From assembly GCA_002049455.2 (NCBI GenBank), contig KV919012.1, forward strand, positions 1-64,000: DNA of 64,000 nucleotides, read 5' to 3'. How positions within the stretch are numbered: the stretch's first letter is position 1; each line of letters starts with the position of its first letter. The position numbers and the translations under genes were made by a program. The notes beneath the pieces were generated by a model. That model made no database searches. It was not told the DNA's origin and was given only the letters and a program-made list of their open reading frames with translations. Origin of the DNA: Porphyra umbilicalis. Taxonomy: Eukaryota > Rhodophyta > Bangiophyceae > Bangiales > Bangiaceae. Of this stretch, positions 1-10,155 are shown in pieces.

Positions 1-539
1 TTGGTCGGCGGCAGCGCCGACTGGCACGACGGCTCTGCTTGGCGGCGGCGGTTGTCTTGGTTGGCGGCGGCGGCAGGGACGGGGGCGTCGGTCGGCAGCG
101 GCGGCGGCGGAAAGAGCCGACGGCTTTCCCGGCGTCAGCAGCGAGGGCACCGGGTGGGGGGGCCGGGGCGGCGTTGGCGGTGTCGGCAGCGGTAACGGTC
201 GGCGTTGGCAGCGGTCGGCGGGGGCGGGGTCGCGCGTCGGGACGTTGGCGGGGGCGACCGACGTCGTTGAAGCTGGTCGGCGGGGCCGGGGACGGCGTTG
301 GCGGTGTTGCACCGGGCGAAAAAGGTGTAGGCGGTGTTGGCGGTGGGAAGGGTCGACGTTGGCGGTGGTCGGCGGGGGCGGTGATGAGGATGGAAGCATA
401 AATTGCCATTAGCGACCGGCGACGTCGCGGGCCACACGGCGATCGCGGGGACGGGGGTCGGTCACGCGACGGCGGGCGGCGAGGGCCGCCGTCGGCCGCG
501 GGGACGGTGGTTCCGGCGGGCGGTGGCGGCGGCGGCCGT
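1..539. repeat. G-rich low-complexity DNA
   Basis: The plus strand is an almost uninterrupted mixture of GGC, GGT and GGGG runs with very few A or T. Open frames exist in several frames on both strands, but their translations are Gly/Arg/Ala or Pro/Arg/Ala strings without any domain. I read it as non-coding simple sequence that grades into the minisatellite on its right. The strong G bias of one strand would favour G-quadruplexes. Confidence 0.75.
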
Positions 540-1180
540 CGGTGGCGCCGGGGAGGCGCACGGCGACGACGGGGACGAAGGCGCAGGTGGACCCGGTTGG
601 CGAAAACAGCGGCGATGGGCGGGGGCGGGGGGAGCGAGCGGCAACGACGCACGGTGGTGGCGGCGCGGGCGGCGGCCACGGTCGGCTTGGGCAGCGGCAA
701 TTGGCGGGGGCGGGAGAGGCGAGCGGCAACGACGGTCGGTGGTGGCGGCGCCGGCGGCGGCAACGCTTAGCGGGGGCGGCGGCGATAAACGGGGGCGGGG
801 GGGGCGAGCGGCGACGACGGTCGGTGGTGTCGGCGCCGGCGGCGGCAACGGTCGGCTTGGGCGGCGGCGATGGGCGGGGGCGGGCGGGGCGAGCGGCAAC
901 GACGGATGGTAGTGGCGGCGCGGGCGGCAGCAACGGTCGGCTTGGGCGGCGGCGATGGGCGAGGCGGGGGGGGCGTGCGGCAACGACGGACGGTGGTGGC
1001 GGCGCGGGCGGCGGCAACGGTTGGCGGGGGCGGCAGCGATGGGCGGGGTCGGGGGGGGCGAGCGGCGGTCGTGGTCGGGGGCGTGGGCGCGGGTGGCGGC
1101 AGCGGTCGGTGGGGGCGGCGTCGAAAGCGGCCGGTGCGGGGGGCGGCGGCGATCGGCGGGGGCGGGGGGGCGGACGGCGA
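540..1180. repeat. ~85-bp G-rich minisatellite
   Basis: The core GCGAGCGGCAACGACGG or a close variant starts at about 634, 719, 804, 889, 973 and 1059, that is every 84-86 bases, with looser copies at about 556 and 1170. Each unit also carries a GGCGGCGGCGATGGGCGGGG-like segment. Since 85 is not a multiple of three, each copy shifts the reading frame, which explains why overlapping frames on both strands remain open and argues against coding use. Confidence 0.8.
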
Positions 1181-1330
1181 CGACGGGGATGGTAGCGTTG
1201 GTGGCTGCGGTGGTCGGTGGCGGTGGCGCGGGTGGCGGCAACGGTCGGCGGGGGCGGCGGCGACGTGAAGGCGGCGGCCAGGGTGCCGGTGTGCGCGGGC
1301 GGCGTGGAGGGGGGCAGTAGGCGCGCGCGC

Positions 1331-1850
1331 GGGACGCAGTGGTGGGTGGTAGTGAGGGCGGTATTTCTGGCCGCCCAGGCGTCTGTGTTCTGTGGGCTGT
1401 GGGTTGCTGTGGGGGTGTGGCGGTTGTCAGAGGTGCCCTGGGGTGCTGTCAAGGGTGGAGGGTTCTGCTCAGTTCACTACGTGGCCGCAGGTGCGGCCAT
1501 TTGGCGACCGGGCGCGGGACTGTGGCCCGGCTCCGCCTCGTGTGCCCGCACGAGCGCTCCGATCCAGTTGTTTTACCAGTGTCGGTGCGATCGCGCCGCG
1601 TGTCCGACAGGCCCGCATGCGCGTTCGGCCACACGCCACCGTACGAGAGATACGTGACACACTTCAACGATCCGGGCTCTCGTGTCGATATGGCATGCGG
1701 CCGTCCAGTTTCGAGAGGTACAATATTCCACCCGTGGGTGGCTGTCGAAACAAAAATATGATAAATTGGGCAATCTGAGGACAATATGAACTGCCACTTT
1801 TCACTCATTTAACCCCGTAAAACCGCGATGGACCAATAAGAGCACAGAAC
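1331..1850. other. No supported feature
   Basis: GC-rich DNA that becomes more A+T-rich after about 1690. A short perfect inverted repeat, CCACCCGTGGGTGG, lies near 1729. Translations show no domain and no open frame looks natural. Confidence 0.4.
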
Positions 1851-1990
1851 CCGTTGGCCCCAGGGCCAACGGGTTGCCAACGGAGGCTCCGTTGACAACT
1901 CGTTGGCCCCGGGGCCAACGGCTGCGACCCCGAATCGGACGCAAGTACATTCGCATTTTAACTCGCTTGACCTCCGTTGGCAACGCCGCT
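1851..1990. repeat. Cluster of palindromes with CCAACGG arms
   Basis: Three inverted repeats follow each other. 1851-1872 has CCGTTGGCCC facing GGGCCAACGG. 1873-1899 has GTTGCCAACGGAG facing CTCCGTTGACAAC with one mismatch. 1901-1920 is a perfect 20-bp palindrome, CGTTGGCCCCGGGGCCAACG. The arm CTCCGTTGGCAAC recurs near 1974. They may be remnants of terminal inverted repeats or a structured regulatory site; nothing in the flanks decides between these. Confidence 0.7.
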
Positions 1991-1996
1991 TGCACG

Positions 1997-3246
1997 TTAG
2001 ACATTGTTACCCGCCCCGAGAACTGGCCAACGGCGAATTTGAGACACTTTTCTGCAAAGTGTGCCCAATATGGAGATGGCCCGACCTTGGTGGATATGCT
2101 CTAACTCCTTGGCCTCATCGACCGTCACGCGTACTCGCCGCGAATCGCCGATGTCCTGGTCCTGAAGTACCACGTCCTTGAGGACGACCCCCAAGGAAAC
2201 GCGTCCATTGAGCGGCGCATCTTGCCATATCAGGCATGTGCCACCTCGCCGTTTGGCGCCTCGCGCACTTCGGGCGTGTCCAAAACGTCGAAGTGAAGAA
2301 GTGTCTTCTCGTCCAAGCGGACAAAGACCTTGTCCTCTGGAAGGGTGCGAACCGAAGCCGCAATCAGATTGCAGTAGTATTCTGATGACACAATCTGCCA
2401 GGGGGAGCTATATTTGTTTCGCAACGAGTCCGCCAGTTACGATACTATCACCGGGGTCGCCACCCAAAGATCGGTCTGGGACTCCCAATCAGGAACTGGC
2501 GGAAGGCAACCACACGAGCGAAATGCCGTCGGCGCCCGAAGGAATCCGGCTGACTACGCCGTCGGCAGCGGCCCGCGACCGAGGAAGAACCGGGAGTCCG
2601 CTGCGCGGCGATGATCAGTCGCGAGCGGCGGCACCCGTAAGGGGTTTGGTAGCTCGCCCATGCAGGGGCTTCGATACTCATCGACCGCATCGTTCTCCTC
2701 TGCCGCCACCAGCGTAAGCTGCTCCCGGTACTTCGCCAACCCGGCATTGCGACCCATCGGTACCGCGAGGTCTGTGGCCACCGACCGTGCGAGAAAGACG
2801 GCCTGAGGCCAGTTCCACAACAGGCGGAAAAACGAGTTGGCTGCCGCCTCGAAGGTCTCTGTACCCCGCACGGGAATGAACAAGGCGTTGATGTATAACG
2901 AACGGTGGAAGAGGTGCAAAGGCACTTGGTACCGGATGACTTCATTGCAAAACGACATGAACTCGTAAATACGGCGCTGTGGCCCCTGGTTCCCAAATGA
3001 CGAGCTTCCATGGACTTCGGCCACGCGGTCACCCGCATGGGTAGGTGCGCCGTGCTCGGCCAACACCTCGACGAAGCCCGGCCGGGTGTCGTACCGCCCT
3101 TGAAGACGCCGAGTGTGCTCGCGAGTGCGGTTGCGAATGCAAGTCTCGTGAAGACCATGGTCAGCGATGCCCGGGACACCGTCCACCACCTCGGTTGGGC
3201 CCACGTGGGCATAGAACGTGCCGCTAGGCATAAACTGCCGAAGCAC
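1997..3246 (-). pseudogene. Unrecognised, apparently decayed protein-coding region
   Basis: Reading on the minus strand, three successive open segments have natural amino-acid composition: 3246-2554 (about 230 residues; the first ATG of this frame is near 3231 and gives MPSGTFYAHVGPTEVVDGVP), 2424-2230 (about 65 residues) and 2194-1997 (about 66 residues). The first two share a frame and the third does not, so the region is either spliced or decayed. The largest segment contains aromatic-rich stretches such as YEFMSFCNEVIRYQVPLHLF and FFRLLWNWPQAVFLARSVA. I recognise no family, catalytic motif or transposon signature. Composition is clearly unlike the Arg/Pro/Ala shadow frames around it, which is the only ground for calling it coding. 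It could be a host gene relic or the relic of an unrecognised mobile element. Confidence 0.4.
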
Positions 3247-3482
3247 CTTCCGGTCGGTGGACCGTTACACCTCGGGATCTTCACCCCCCGCGGCGTGGGG
3301 CACGGGTGCCTCACTATTGGCGTGGCCGCAATCAACCGCCATCGAGGCCTTGTCGGCAATGCTGGTACTTAAGTGCGAACCCTTTCTCCTGACGTACGTC
3401 GCCGCAAAGCAAATCGCCCGCGCCGCCGGCAGTTACGGCCGCGCCGCCAGGCAACCCGCACGCGCCGTAAGGCCAGCCACCC

Positions 3483-3617
3483 GCGTCGCCGGTCCTGCCG
3501 CCCTTGCCGCCGTCGCTGGGCTTTCCGCCCTTTCCGCCGTCGCCGGGGCTGCCGCCCATGACGCCGTCGCCGGGCTTGCCGCCCTTGCCGCCGTCGCTGG
3601 GCTTGCCACTCATGCCG
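3483..3617 (-). repeat. Five copies of a 27-bp unit (9-residue Gly-rich repeat)
   Basis: Units start at 3483, 3510, 3537, 3564 and 3591; each begins like CCGTCGCTGGGCTT. Because 27 is divisible by three, the minus-strand frame spanning 3709-3332 keeps phase and reads repeats such as GKPSDGGKG, GKPGDGVMG and GSPGDGGKG; the plus strand reads a proline-rich repeat. The phase-preserving length is compatible with a coding exon for a Gly/Lys/Asp-rich protein, but no flanking domain supports that, and a non-coding minisatellite is equally possible. Confidence 0.7.
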
Positions 3618-3782
3618 CCTTGCGCGCCGCTCCCCCCCCCCCAACGCAAACCCACACTCACCAGGTCCGCAACCTCGCGGTTTGCCACCTCGCGGTTCCG
3701 CACCCCCACTCAAGCAATGCCATTTGGCCTCAACCTGTGCTTAAGCACGAAGACAAGGAATGGCCCCGTGCCGACAACACAC

Positions 3783-4017
3783 ACCCGCGTCCCGGCTTTC
3801 GCCTCATCGCCGGGGTAGTCAAACACCGACGAGGTAGGCGCCACCTGGAAACGACGCCGGCCAACCATCCCGCGCTGCCCCACGCACACGACAAGATGGT
3901 TCCCGGTCCCAGGGTACAAACCCTTTCCCCGCCACTCTCGGAAACACGGACCCGCGTTCCGGCTTTCGCCCCGTCGCCGGGGTAGTCAAACCCCAATGAC
4001 GTAGGCGCCACTCGGCA
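3783..4017 (-). repeat. Duplicated segment, copies 167 bp apart
   Basis: A segment of about 65 bp at 3783-3850 recurs at 3950-4017 with roughly 85% identity (for example GGCTTTCGCC at 3794 and 3961, GTAGGCGCCA at 3834 and 4001). On the minus strand both copies read the same peptide pattern, VAPTS..FDYPGD.AKAGTRV, in different frames because 167 is not a multiple of three. Conservation at peptide level suggests the duplicated unit was once coding. I recognise no family. Confidence 0.6.
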
Positions 4018-4689
4018 CCGACGACGATCACCCCAGCACGTGCTGCACGACGTTCCCACACAAAGACGTGTCTTAACCCCGACGTCTGTCACCCAGCATT
4101 CGGTTGCCCGGCCCCCATTCCGACGCCTAACTGCCTGCGCGGGCACGTGTACGCGAAAGCGTCGATCTGACCAGCAGGTCAAGCTGCCCGCCACACACGC
4201 ATGCGTGCGCGTGGCCGGGCTGTCGCTACCGGCCTCGGCAAACCGCCTCCTTCCCGCAATCGGGACTGAGCGGCGCGCCTCCCACGACTCCCGCCGCCTG
4301 GGCTGTTACGCCCGCGCGAGCCCGTATGATGCAGCGATCGCTCAATCGGGTATCACCATCCTCGGATCTCACCGGGACGGTTCGAATCTCGCGTTAGAGG
4401 TATCTGGCATATCTCTCCTCTCCATTGGCAATTGGCCACAAGAAGCCTCCTTGACGTGCCAAAGCTCATGTATCGTGGGAATTGGCCTGTGGCACGCCGT
4501 TCGGGGGGATACTTCGACACTGTTCATTTTTTTAATCTTTGTTTGCCTGCCTGTCTTATTTGTCTGCCTGCACTCATTACGATCGCTTGTGATCGGACCG
4601 TCGATCGACCAGTGCCCACGCTGATCGGAAATCACCATGGGTCCGGGGTCGCCGCCATGGGCACCACCCGGCTCCCCATCGGATGCCCT
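4018..4689. other. No supported feature
   Basis: Mixed-composition DNA with an A+T-richer patch at 4520-4600. A GGTTCGAATCTC string at 4379-4390 resembles a tRNA B box, but the surrounding sequence does not form a T arm. No convincing coding frame. Confidence 0.4.
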
Positions 4690-5582
4690 TCAAAAAAAGG
4701 TCTTTCTTCCTCGCCGTGACGGCGATATAATTCGCTGTATTGCTTGGCTACGGTCGGTCGCGGACACTTGTAACGGCACCAACTTAATCAATACCACAGT
4801 GTCAGTGGTCGACGACGACGAAGCGTTGTCGCGTCGGCACCGACGAGAAGAACGTCGGGCTCGGCTCCGGCACTCAGCTGGCCTCAGCGTAGAGCCTCTC
4901 AACATCTTAACTAGCGATCGGGTATCTTCAGACCGAACGAGCTCGGCCACGGCGTCTCGCCACTCGAGACCCGGGCCATCCCTGGCACCCCGTGAGCCTG
5001 GAGAAGAACGACAAGAGCTCCTGCCTGCAGGCTGCCGTGCCGATTCTGGTATCGCCTCCCCTCCCAAGCACCGAGTGGGGATCTCTCATCGGGCCCGAGG
5101 GCCAGAGGACGGATTCCGTGGGTTTTGGCGCTGTTCTCAGGCGCCGGAGCACCCTTCGCACACCGGGAACCTGGCGGAGCACGACTACAGCTCCCACCCG
5201 CAGATTCCCGTGACGGTGGTGTCACAGACCCACCGCCCGACGTGGTATCGTCGGGCAGCTGTCCTACGCCGAAATGAGTGCCAGCAACCGACAGGACCGC
5301 CTCGGGGTGAGTACTACCCGAGGGGGCGCCTGTGGGCGGGCGAGACTCAGTCGGATCAAGGCCCGGAGGCAAGGGCTGGAACAAGGTTCGCTGCCCGTGG
5401 GCACCCGCATCCGTGGTGCCTGCACTGGTGTGTCGATCGTCAGCCGACGATCCGGCTCCGGGAGCAGAAGACCCATTTCCCTCGACACCAGGCACCTCGA
5501 CACAATAAAGGTCTTCTTTCTCCCCGCCAGCGGCCATAGACCCAGCCGGACGCCGCCAAACCTGGCGTTGCAGGGCGCCGCA

Positions 5583-5972
5583 TGCTGAGGAGACCTTGCC
5601 CGTCCACGCTGCTTGTTTTTACCATGAGCCCCGTGCGCTTCGGGAGGAGGGGACGCCTCGGTGGCTCGTTTGGCCGGGTCGGCCCGCACGTGCGTGCGCG
5701 CTCGGGCAAAGAATTCCTCTCCGTACTGGCTATTGGGGAGGCGGCTGGCTCAGTTGTATCGAACAATGCCTTGCCGCGCCACCCAAGTGAGAGGGATTGC
5801 GGTTGGCCGTTGAGACGATCCGGCACACGGCTCCACACACGGAGAACCAGATTGCCTGAAAATATGTCCCACTACCACATATTTCAAATCATTCCAATGG
5901 CGACCCACTTGTGATCACCTCGTGGCTCACCAACCACAGCCGCGACCCCAACCCTTCCCTGGGACTAGTAAC
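5583..5972. repeat. Left arm of a 390-bp inverted repeat
   Basis: This segment is the reverse complement of 6581-6970 at roughly 90% identity; the arms are equally long and 608 bp apart. It contains about 230 bp of DNA that in the right arm lies outside the LTR, then the first ~160 bp of the LTR in plus orientation (from about 5812). It sits between leader and gag of element Z, so a piece spanning the LTR/flank junction was copied in inverted orientation into the element. Confidence 0.75.
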
Positions 5973-6069
5973 CCCCGGAAGAGGGGGTGAGGAGAAACAA
6001 CCAGGTTACCTTCGAGGCGGGTTGGCGCACCGCCACTACCCAGAGAAAGATTGAGTTGCCTTCTTTCTC

Positions 6070-6084
6070 TGCTGCTCCACCAAA
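6070..6084 (-). other. Primer-binding site of the C/Z Gypsy family
   Basis: Immediately inside the LTR the minus strand reads TTTGGTGGAGCAGCAG. From TGG on, this is the complement of a tRNA 3' end CTGCTGCTCCACCA, that is with the CCA terminus included, as expected for a full-length tRNA primer. The equivalent site of element C (12761 onward) is a diverged version. I cannot name the tRNA. Confidence 0.55.
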
Positions 6085-6742
6085 GGTGACAACACGCCCA
6101 GCCCACAGCACCCAGCTCGCAGGACGGTAAGCCACACCTTGTCGTCGGGTAGTCCTGTCGGGAAATACCCGCCCCGGAAGAAAACCCCGAAGAGCACGCA
6201 CGTACGGCGTTGACCGGAGGAAGGCGCCCCGAGCGATTAACACGAGTTGTGTGACCGGTAACGTACTTTCCCGCGTCGCAGGCCTCGAGGCAACACTCAC
6301 GCCTCGCCCTCTTATCCCGTCCGTTCCCCTCGGACCCTCCGAAAATCGTCCTCACACACCATCGAAGGACCCTCGGATAAGCCTTCCGTCAGGGCCCATA
6401 GGTGCAGTCTCAGCGGACGACGGCCGAAGCTTCGAATACCACATTGAGTGAAGACGGGGAAACGGTGCTACGTGAAACCCTTGCAGCGATACGGGAGGAG
6501 AAGCGCGGAGAAACATAAGGCGATAATCCATGTCGGGTCTTCACAGAATTGGGCCCTTAAGTAGGGGCCCGAAAATGGAGGTTGCTAGTCTCAGGGAAGG
6601 ATTGGGATCGCGGCTGTGGTTAGTGAGCCACGAGGTGATCACAAGTGGGTCTCCATTGGACTGATTTGAAATATGTGGTAGTGGGACATATTTTCAGGCA
6701 ATCTGGTTCCCCTAGTGTGGAGCCGTGTGCCGGATCGTCACA
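6085..6742 (-). repeat. LTR of Gypsy element Z
   Basis: On the minus strand it begins TGTGACGATCCGG and ends GTTGTCACC, matching the LTRs of element C (TGTGACGGTCCG ... GTCACA) along its length, including the AACCAGATT, ATATGTCCCACTACCACATA and GACCCACTTGT blocks. It is about 658 bp against 727-728 bp for C, largely because the internal short repeats are reduced. Confidence 0.75.
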
Positions 6743-6970
6743 GCGGCCAACCGCAATCCCTCTCACTTGGGTGGCGCGGCAAGGCAATGTTCGATCCAGC
6801 TGAGCCAGCCGCCTCCCCAATAGCCGGTACGGAGCGACTCACTTTGCCCGCGCGCGCACGCACGCGCGGGACGACCGGGCCAAACGAGCCACCGAGGCGA
6901 CCAGTCCTCCCGACGCGCACGGGGCTCATGGTAAACACACGCAGCGTGGACGGGCAAGGTCTCCTCAGCA
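6581..6970. repeat. Right arm of the 390-bp inverted repeat
   Basis: Comprises the outer ~160 bp of the Z LTR (to 6742) and ~228 bp of flanking DNA (6743-6970). It is the likely source of the inverted copy at 5583-5972, because here the LTR is in its proper place relative to the leader. Confidence 0.75.
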
Positions 6971-7284
6971 GTGACACCGCCATGCCGCTGAACACCTTCC
7001 GTCCTCAAATGGCCCGAAAACGCACACAACCTCCGGCGGGAAGCGGCCCGCCGGAAACTTCACGCAAGCAGGCAATCAGAGCCACACACATAGACCCCTT
7101 CGGACGCTAGCGGCCCTGCGATCACCCGGCACGGCACGAATCGCCAGCAGAGCCACAGCACCTTCCACGCGCACGGCTGAAGAGGAACGCGATTGTGCAA
7201 TTTGCGGACGACACGGTCAGATTCGCGCGAGGATGTGCGGGCTTCCGCATCTTTCACATGACGCTCAGATCCCCTATCAGCGAA
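6971..7284. other. No supported feature
   Basis: GC-rich spacer between the inverted repeat and the end of Copia-like element A. No domain or repeat recognised. Confidence 0.4.
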
Positions 7285-9723
7285 TCACACTCCCGGCTTT
7301 CCGTCAGCCGGGCGCTCCTGCTCCGGGGAATTTGCCTGCTGCGAGGGCGGTGCCGCCGATACCGATGGCACCTGTGGCGTGATCCCCTGGGGCGTCGTCG
7401 GGTCTGCTGCCGCGTTGCAGAGAATAATCCACCACTTCCCGAAGTTGTTGTCGACCCCTGTCTGTAACATCCGGTTCAGCGCGGAGCAAAAGCCGGGCTC
7501 GCTCAGGCCGTCTGCAAAGTTGTGCTCCGACTTGACGAGACCAACGTTGGATATCTCGTCCTTTCTGACGCAACATCAATCATGAGCCGCTTCTTGGTAG
7601 TGTGAGATGCGCTCGTAGTGACAACAAACATCTGCGTCGAGTCAGTCAGCATCATCAACCGCAACGGCTTGTCGTACGCGCGATCCACGTCGTGCTTGAG
7701 GCTGTAGGCTGCGTCAAAGGCGTCTGCAAATGCGTAGAACTCACCAGATTTGATGCTTCTCACGACGCTTAGTGCCTTCTCATTTGCAAAGGTCAGCACG
7801 TGGCACCGGTCCTCCCTGTCGAAAAGCAGCGCAGTGAAGTTCAGCTGGGGGGACATATCGTCGTTCGATGCAAAGGTTGCGTCCGCGCACACGCGCAAAC
7901 GGAGAGACGCTTTCTCGAGGGGACCGTAGCGCAGCACTTGTAATCAGTTCGACTTGTCGTGCTTAACTGCTTTGTTGCACTCCTTGACGTGTCACTCAGA
8001 GAGAAGCGCATCCGTCACTTAAGTGGCGCGGTTGATGGCACAGCACAGCTCTTGACGCCCATGTAAGAGCCATGCAAATGCATCACGCGCTCGTACGGAG
8101 TCGGTGGAACCGACTTCTGACGCCAGTCGTGACAACGCGTCAATGTCAAGAGTCAGGTGCAGAGTAAAAGACCTTGGCGGTCACGGGTGAGTGCACATTG
8201 ACGCTCCGATATAGGTCACGTCGCGGTTGGCTTGTGGTTCGGACTGAAACTTGACAAAAGTTGCCGTTGTCAGGTCTTGGAACCTCTTTTTCCCGACCAT
8301 GCAAGAGTTGTCCACGTAGGCGCCTAGCATCCCGTCCGGGTCTCCCGCATCCTTCTGGAGGAAGATCACGGAGTCGCTAGTAAGCGAATTCATGACCAGG
8401 TCTTCCTTGACGAGGAGCACTAACGCGACGCGCCAGAAGAGTCCGGCTTCAGGTACGCCGTACGGAGGCTCGAGCATCCGCAGCAGCTCGTTTTCATCCA
8501 GCCCCAAGTACTTGGCTTCGCGTGGCCGCTCCTTCCCGTAGAGGTCGCGAGCGATGGCACGCTCGCTCTGCAGGTACACCTGGTTGACGTCGTAGGAGAA
8601 ATAACGCCAATCAAACACCACACTCGTTGACACAATGACCTTTGTGGAGCTCTGTCGCAACGTTGACATGTTTTATACGATGACCGATCTTTCACGGTCA
8701 CCACAGCCCTGGGCAGCATACCGGGGCTTTCCCATCTCCGTAGGGGTGTTTGTCTACTTGATCGCCAACACAAACCGTGTACCAAGGATGATGGCGTTGA
8801 ACGACACGTCGTCCTTGTGTACCTTTTAGAAGACACATCGACGCTTGTGGCCCCAAGCCTCTGCTTGTATGGCGGGTTTCATCGGCTCTGACGTTGCGCG
8901 TGGGCCTCCGGACTGGAGAACCTACGTGATGTAGGTCAACCTGGGCTTGTCGTCGGTCGTTGTGGAACCGTGGTGCTACTGACGCGCCACGTCCCCGATC
9001 CGCCGGTATAAAGAGTTGACCAGCGCATCCGCCGCAGAGATACCCTCAAAAGTGCTGTGAGCAGCCGAGGACGTCCCGTGGATCACAAATAACAAATTGC
9101 CTGTCATCGTGGCCTTCGTCGCCATGGTTCCCTCGGCAGGCGTAGTAGCTCCCGTGGTCCGCCGTGGTGCGTTCACCGCTGCCGTGCATGTTGGTGTCGT
9201 CTCACGTGATGATGCTGTCTCTTCGGTACCGCTCGAGGCGCTCACTGGCGTGATCGTGGCTCGTACACTTTCACCTGGTGTATAGGTAAAAGCTTGTGAT
9301 AGACCTTGATGTTGAGCCACAGCAACTTGCCATCGCTGCCCTTGACCATGTATGGTCCCGCTCACTTCTGGGTCTTCCCACGGAAGACCAGAACGCGCGT
9401 GCCGGGTCCCACCCCGAGGTCTTTCGCCCTCGGCTGCCGCTCCGGGAACGCCTATCTCGGTCGCGCCTGCGCTACGAGCTTGACTTCATCAGCGCGCGCC
9501 TCGGAGATGGCTCGGCAGCGCTCACGGTGACCGAATAGGTTCTCCGGCTTGACAGGCATCCGGGAGTTGACCTTAAGCACAAGCGACTGCGTCAAGATGC
9601 CGGCAGGTCTTGTTGTCCGATTCATGGAACCTACAGCAAGAGTGAGCGCCACGTTCAGAGGAAAGTTCTCGTGATCTATGCGGACCGTGCGCTTGTTCTG
9701 CCGCAAGATGGCGCCGTACCGCG
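7285..9723 (-). mobile_element. Copia-like element A, decayed pol (minus strand)
   Basis: Read on the minus strand, recognisable parts follow in pol order: an integrase C-terminal/linker piece (about 9720-9452), a Ser/Thr-rich linker (9365-8976), reverse transcriptase (about 8770-8181; YDVNQVYLQSE, PPYGVPEAGLFW and a YVDN motif in place of YVDD), RNase H (about 7937-7503) and a C-terminal tail (to 7285) with NFADGLSEPGF and a terminal WWII. The pattern DVTQAYLQS ... NPADGLTK ... QWI is what I know from a Copia-like lineage common in fungi and oomycetes, and differs from the other Copia elements in this window. No gag, protease or LTR can be recognised. The relic is broken in several places and its right part is cut by element B. 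Confidence 0.65.
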
Positions 9724-10141
9724 TTTTGGACTGTGATGCTCGTCGCCGACTCCACTGGCGGTTCGCGGATGGATGATGGTCGGTGACCTCAATGGTACCG
9801 CAGCTGGTACATTGCCAAGACGTGGTCAAGTTGCACACATTCGTGTCGGGTGATCTTGAGGCGTTACTTTTGGCATGTTTTGGACTTGGTCTTCGCTTTG
9901 CTCTAGTGGCTTTTGTTTTGGTGAGTAATTCGATTTGGTGCCAGGGCGTGGGCGTCCGTGCGGGCGCGAGAGGGGGGAGCACTTGGGCCGGTGGGGACTA
10001 TTTGAGAGGTGCTGTCGGTTGGGAGAGGCGGTCGGACCTTAGGACAACCAACAAACCACGTTCGCACACATACACACAAGCTCAAGCCACTCAACCACTT
10101 CACCGTGGTCCCCCAACACCTATCTTCACTGCGTTTCAACA
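9724..10141 (+). repeat. 5' LTR of Copia element B
   Basis: 418 bp, aligned over its full length with the 420-bp LTR of element I (shared GGACTGTGATGCTCGTCGCC near the start, GCGTTTCAACA at the end). It is preceded by pol of element A, so B inserted into A. Confidence 0.85.
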
Positions 10142-10155
10142 GGTTATGGGCCCAG
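10142..10155 (+). other. Half-tRNA-iMet primer-binding site (element B)
   Basis: GGTTATGGGCCCAG directly follows the LTR. It is complementary to CTGGGCCCATAACC of the anticodon stem-loop of initiator tRNA-Met, the internal priming site known for Drosophila copia. Confidence 0.75.

Larger units (their letters stand above)
4690..6742 (-). mobile_element. Ty3/Gypsy element Z, broken 5' half (minus strand)
   Basis: On the minus strand this runs LTR (6742-6085), primer-binding site, leader (about 6070-5975), then gag sequence (about 5570-4700). The gag part is clearly related to that of element C: both contain the phrase TLFQPLPPGLDPT and a closely similar Pro/Gly-rich N-terminal region, so Z and C belong to one family. 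A ~395-bp segment at 5580-5975 separates leader from gag and is an inverted copy of the LTR end plus its flank (see repeat entries). Everything downstream of the gag start (capsid, pol, 3' LTR) is missing. It is an old, broken relic with several disruptions. Confidence 0.75.

Noticed and set aside
39-1657. Long overlapping open frames on both strands in the first 1.6 kb
   Set aside because: They are Gly/Arg/Ala or Pro/Arg/Ala strings produced by G-rich repeats whose period is not a multiple of three; no domain or natural composition.
4320-4392. Possible tRNA gene with a B-box-like GGTTCGAATC
   Set aside because: The bases around it do not form a T stem and no A box or acceptor stem is found at the proper distance.
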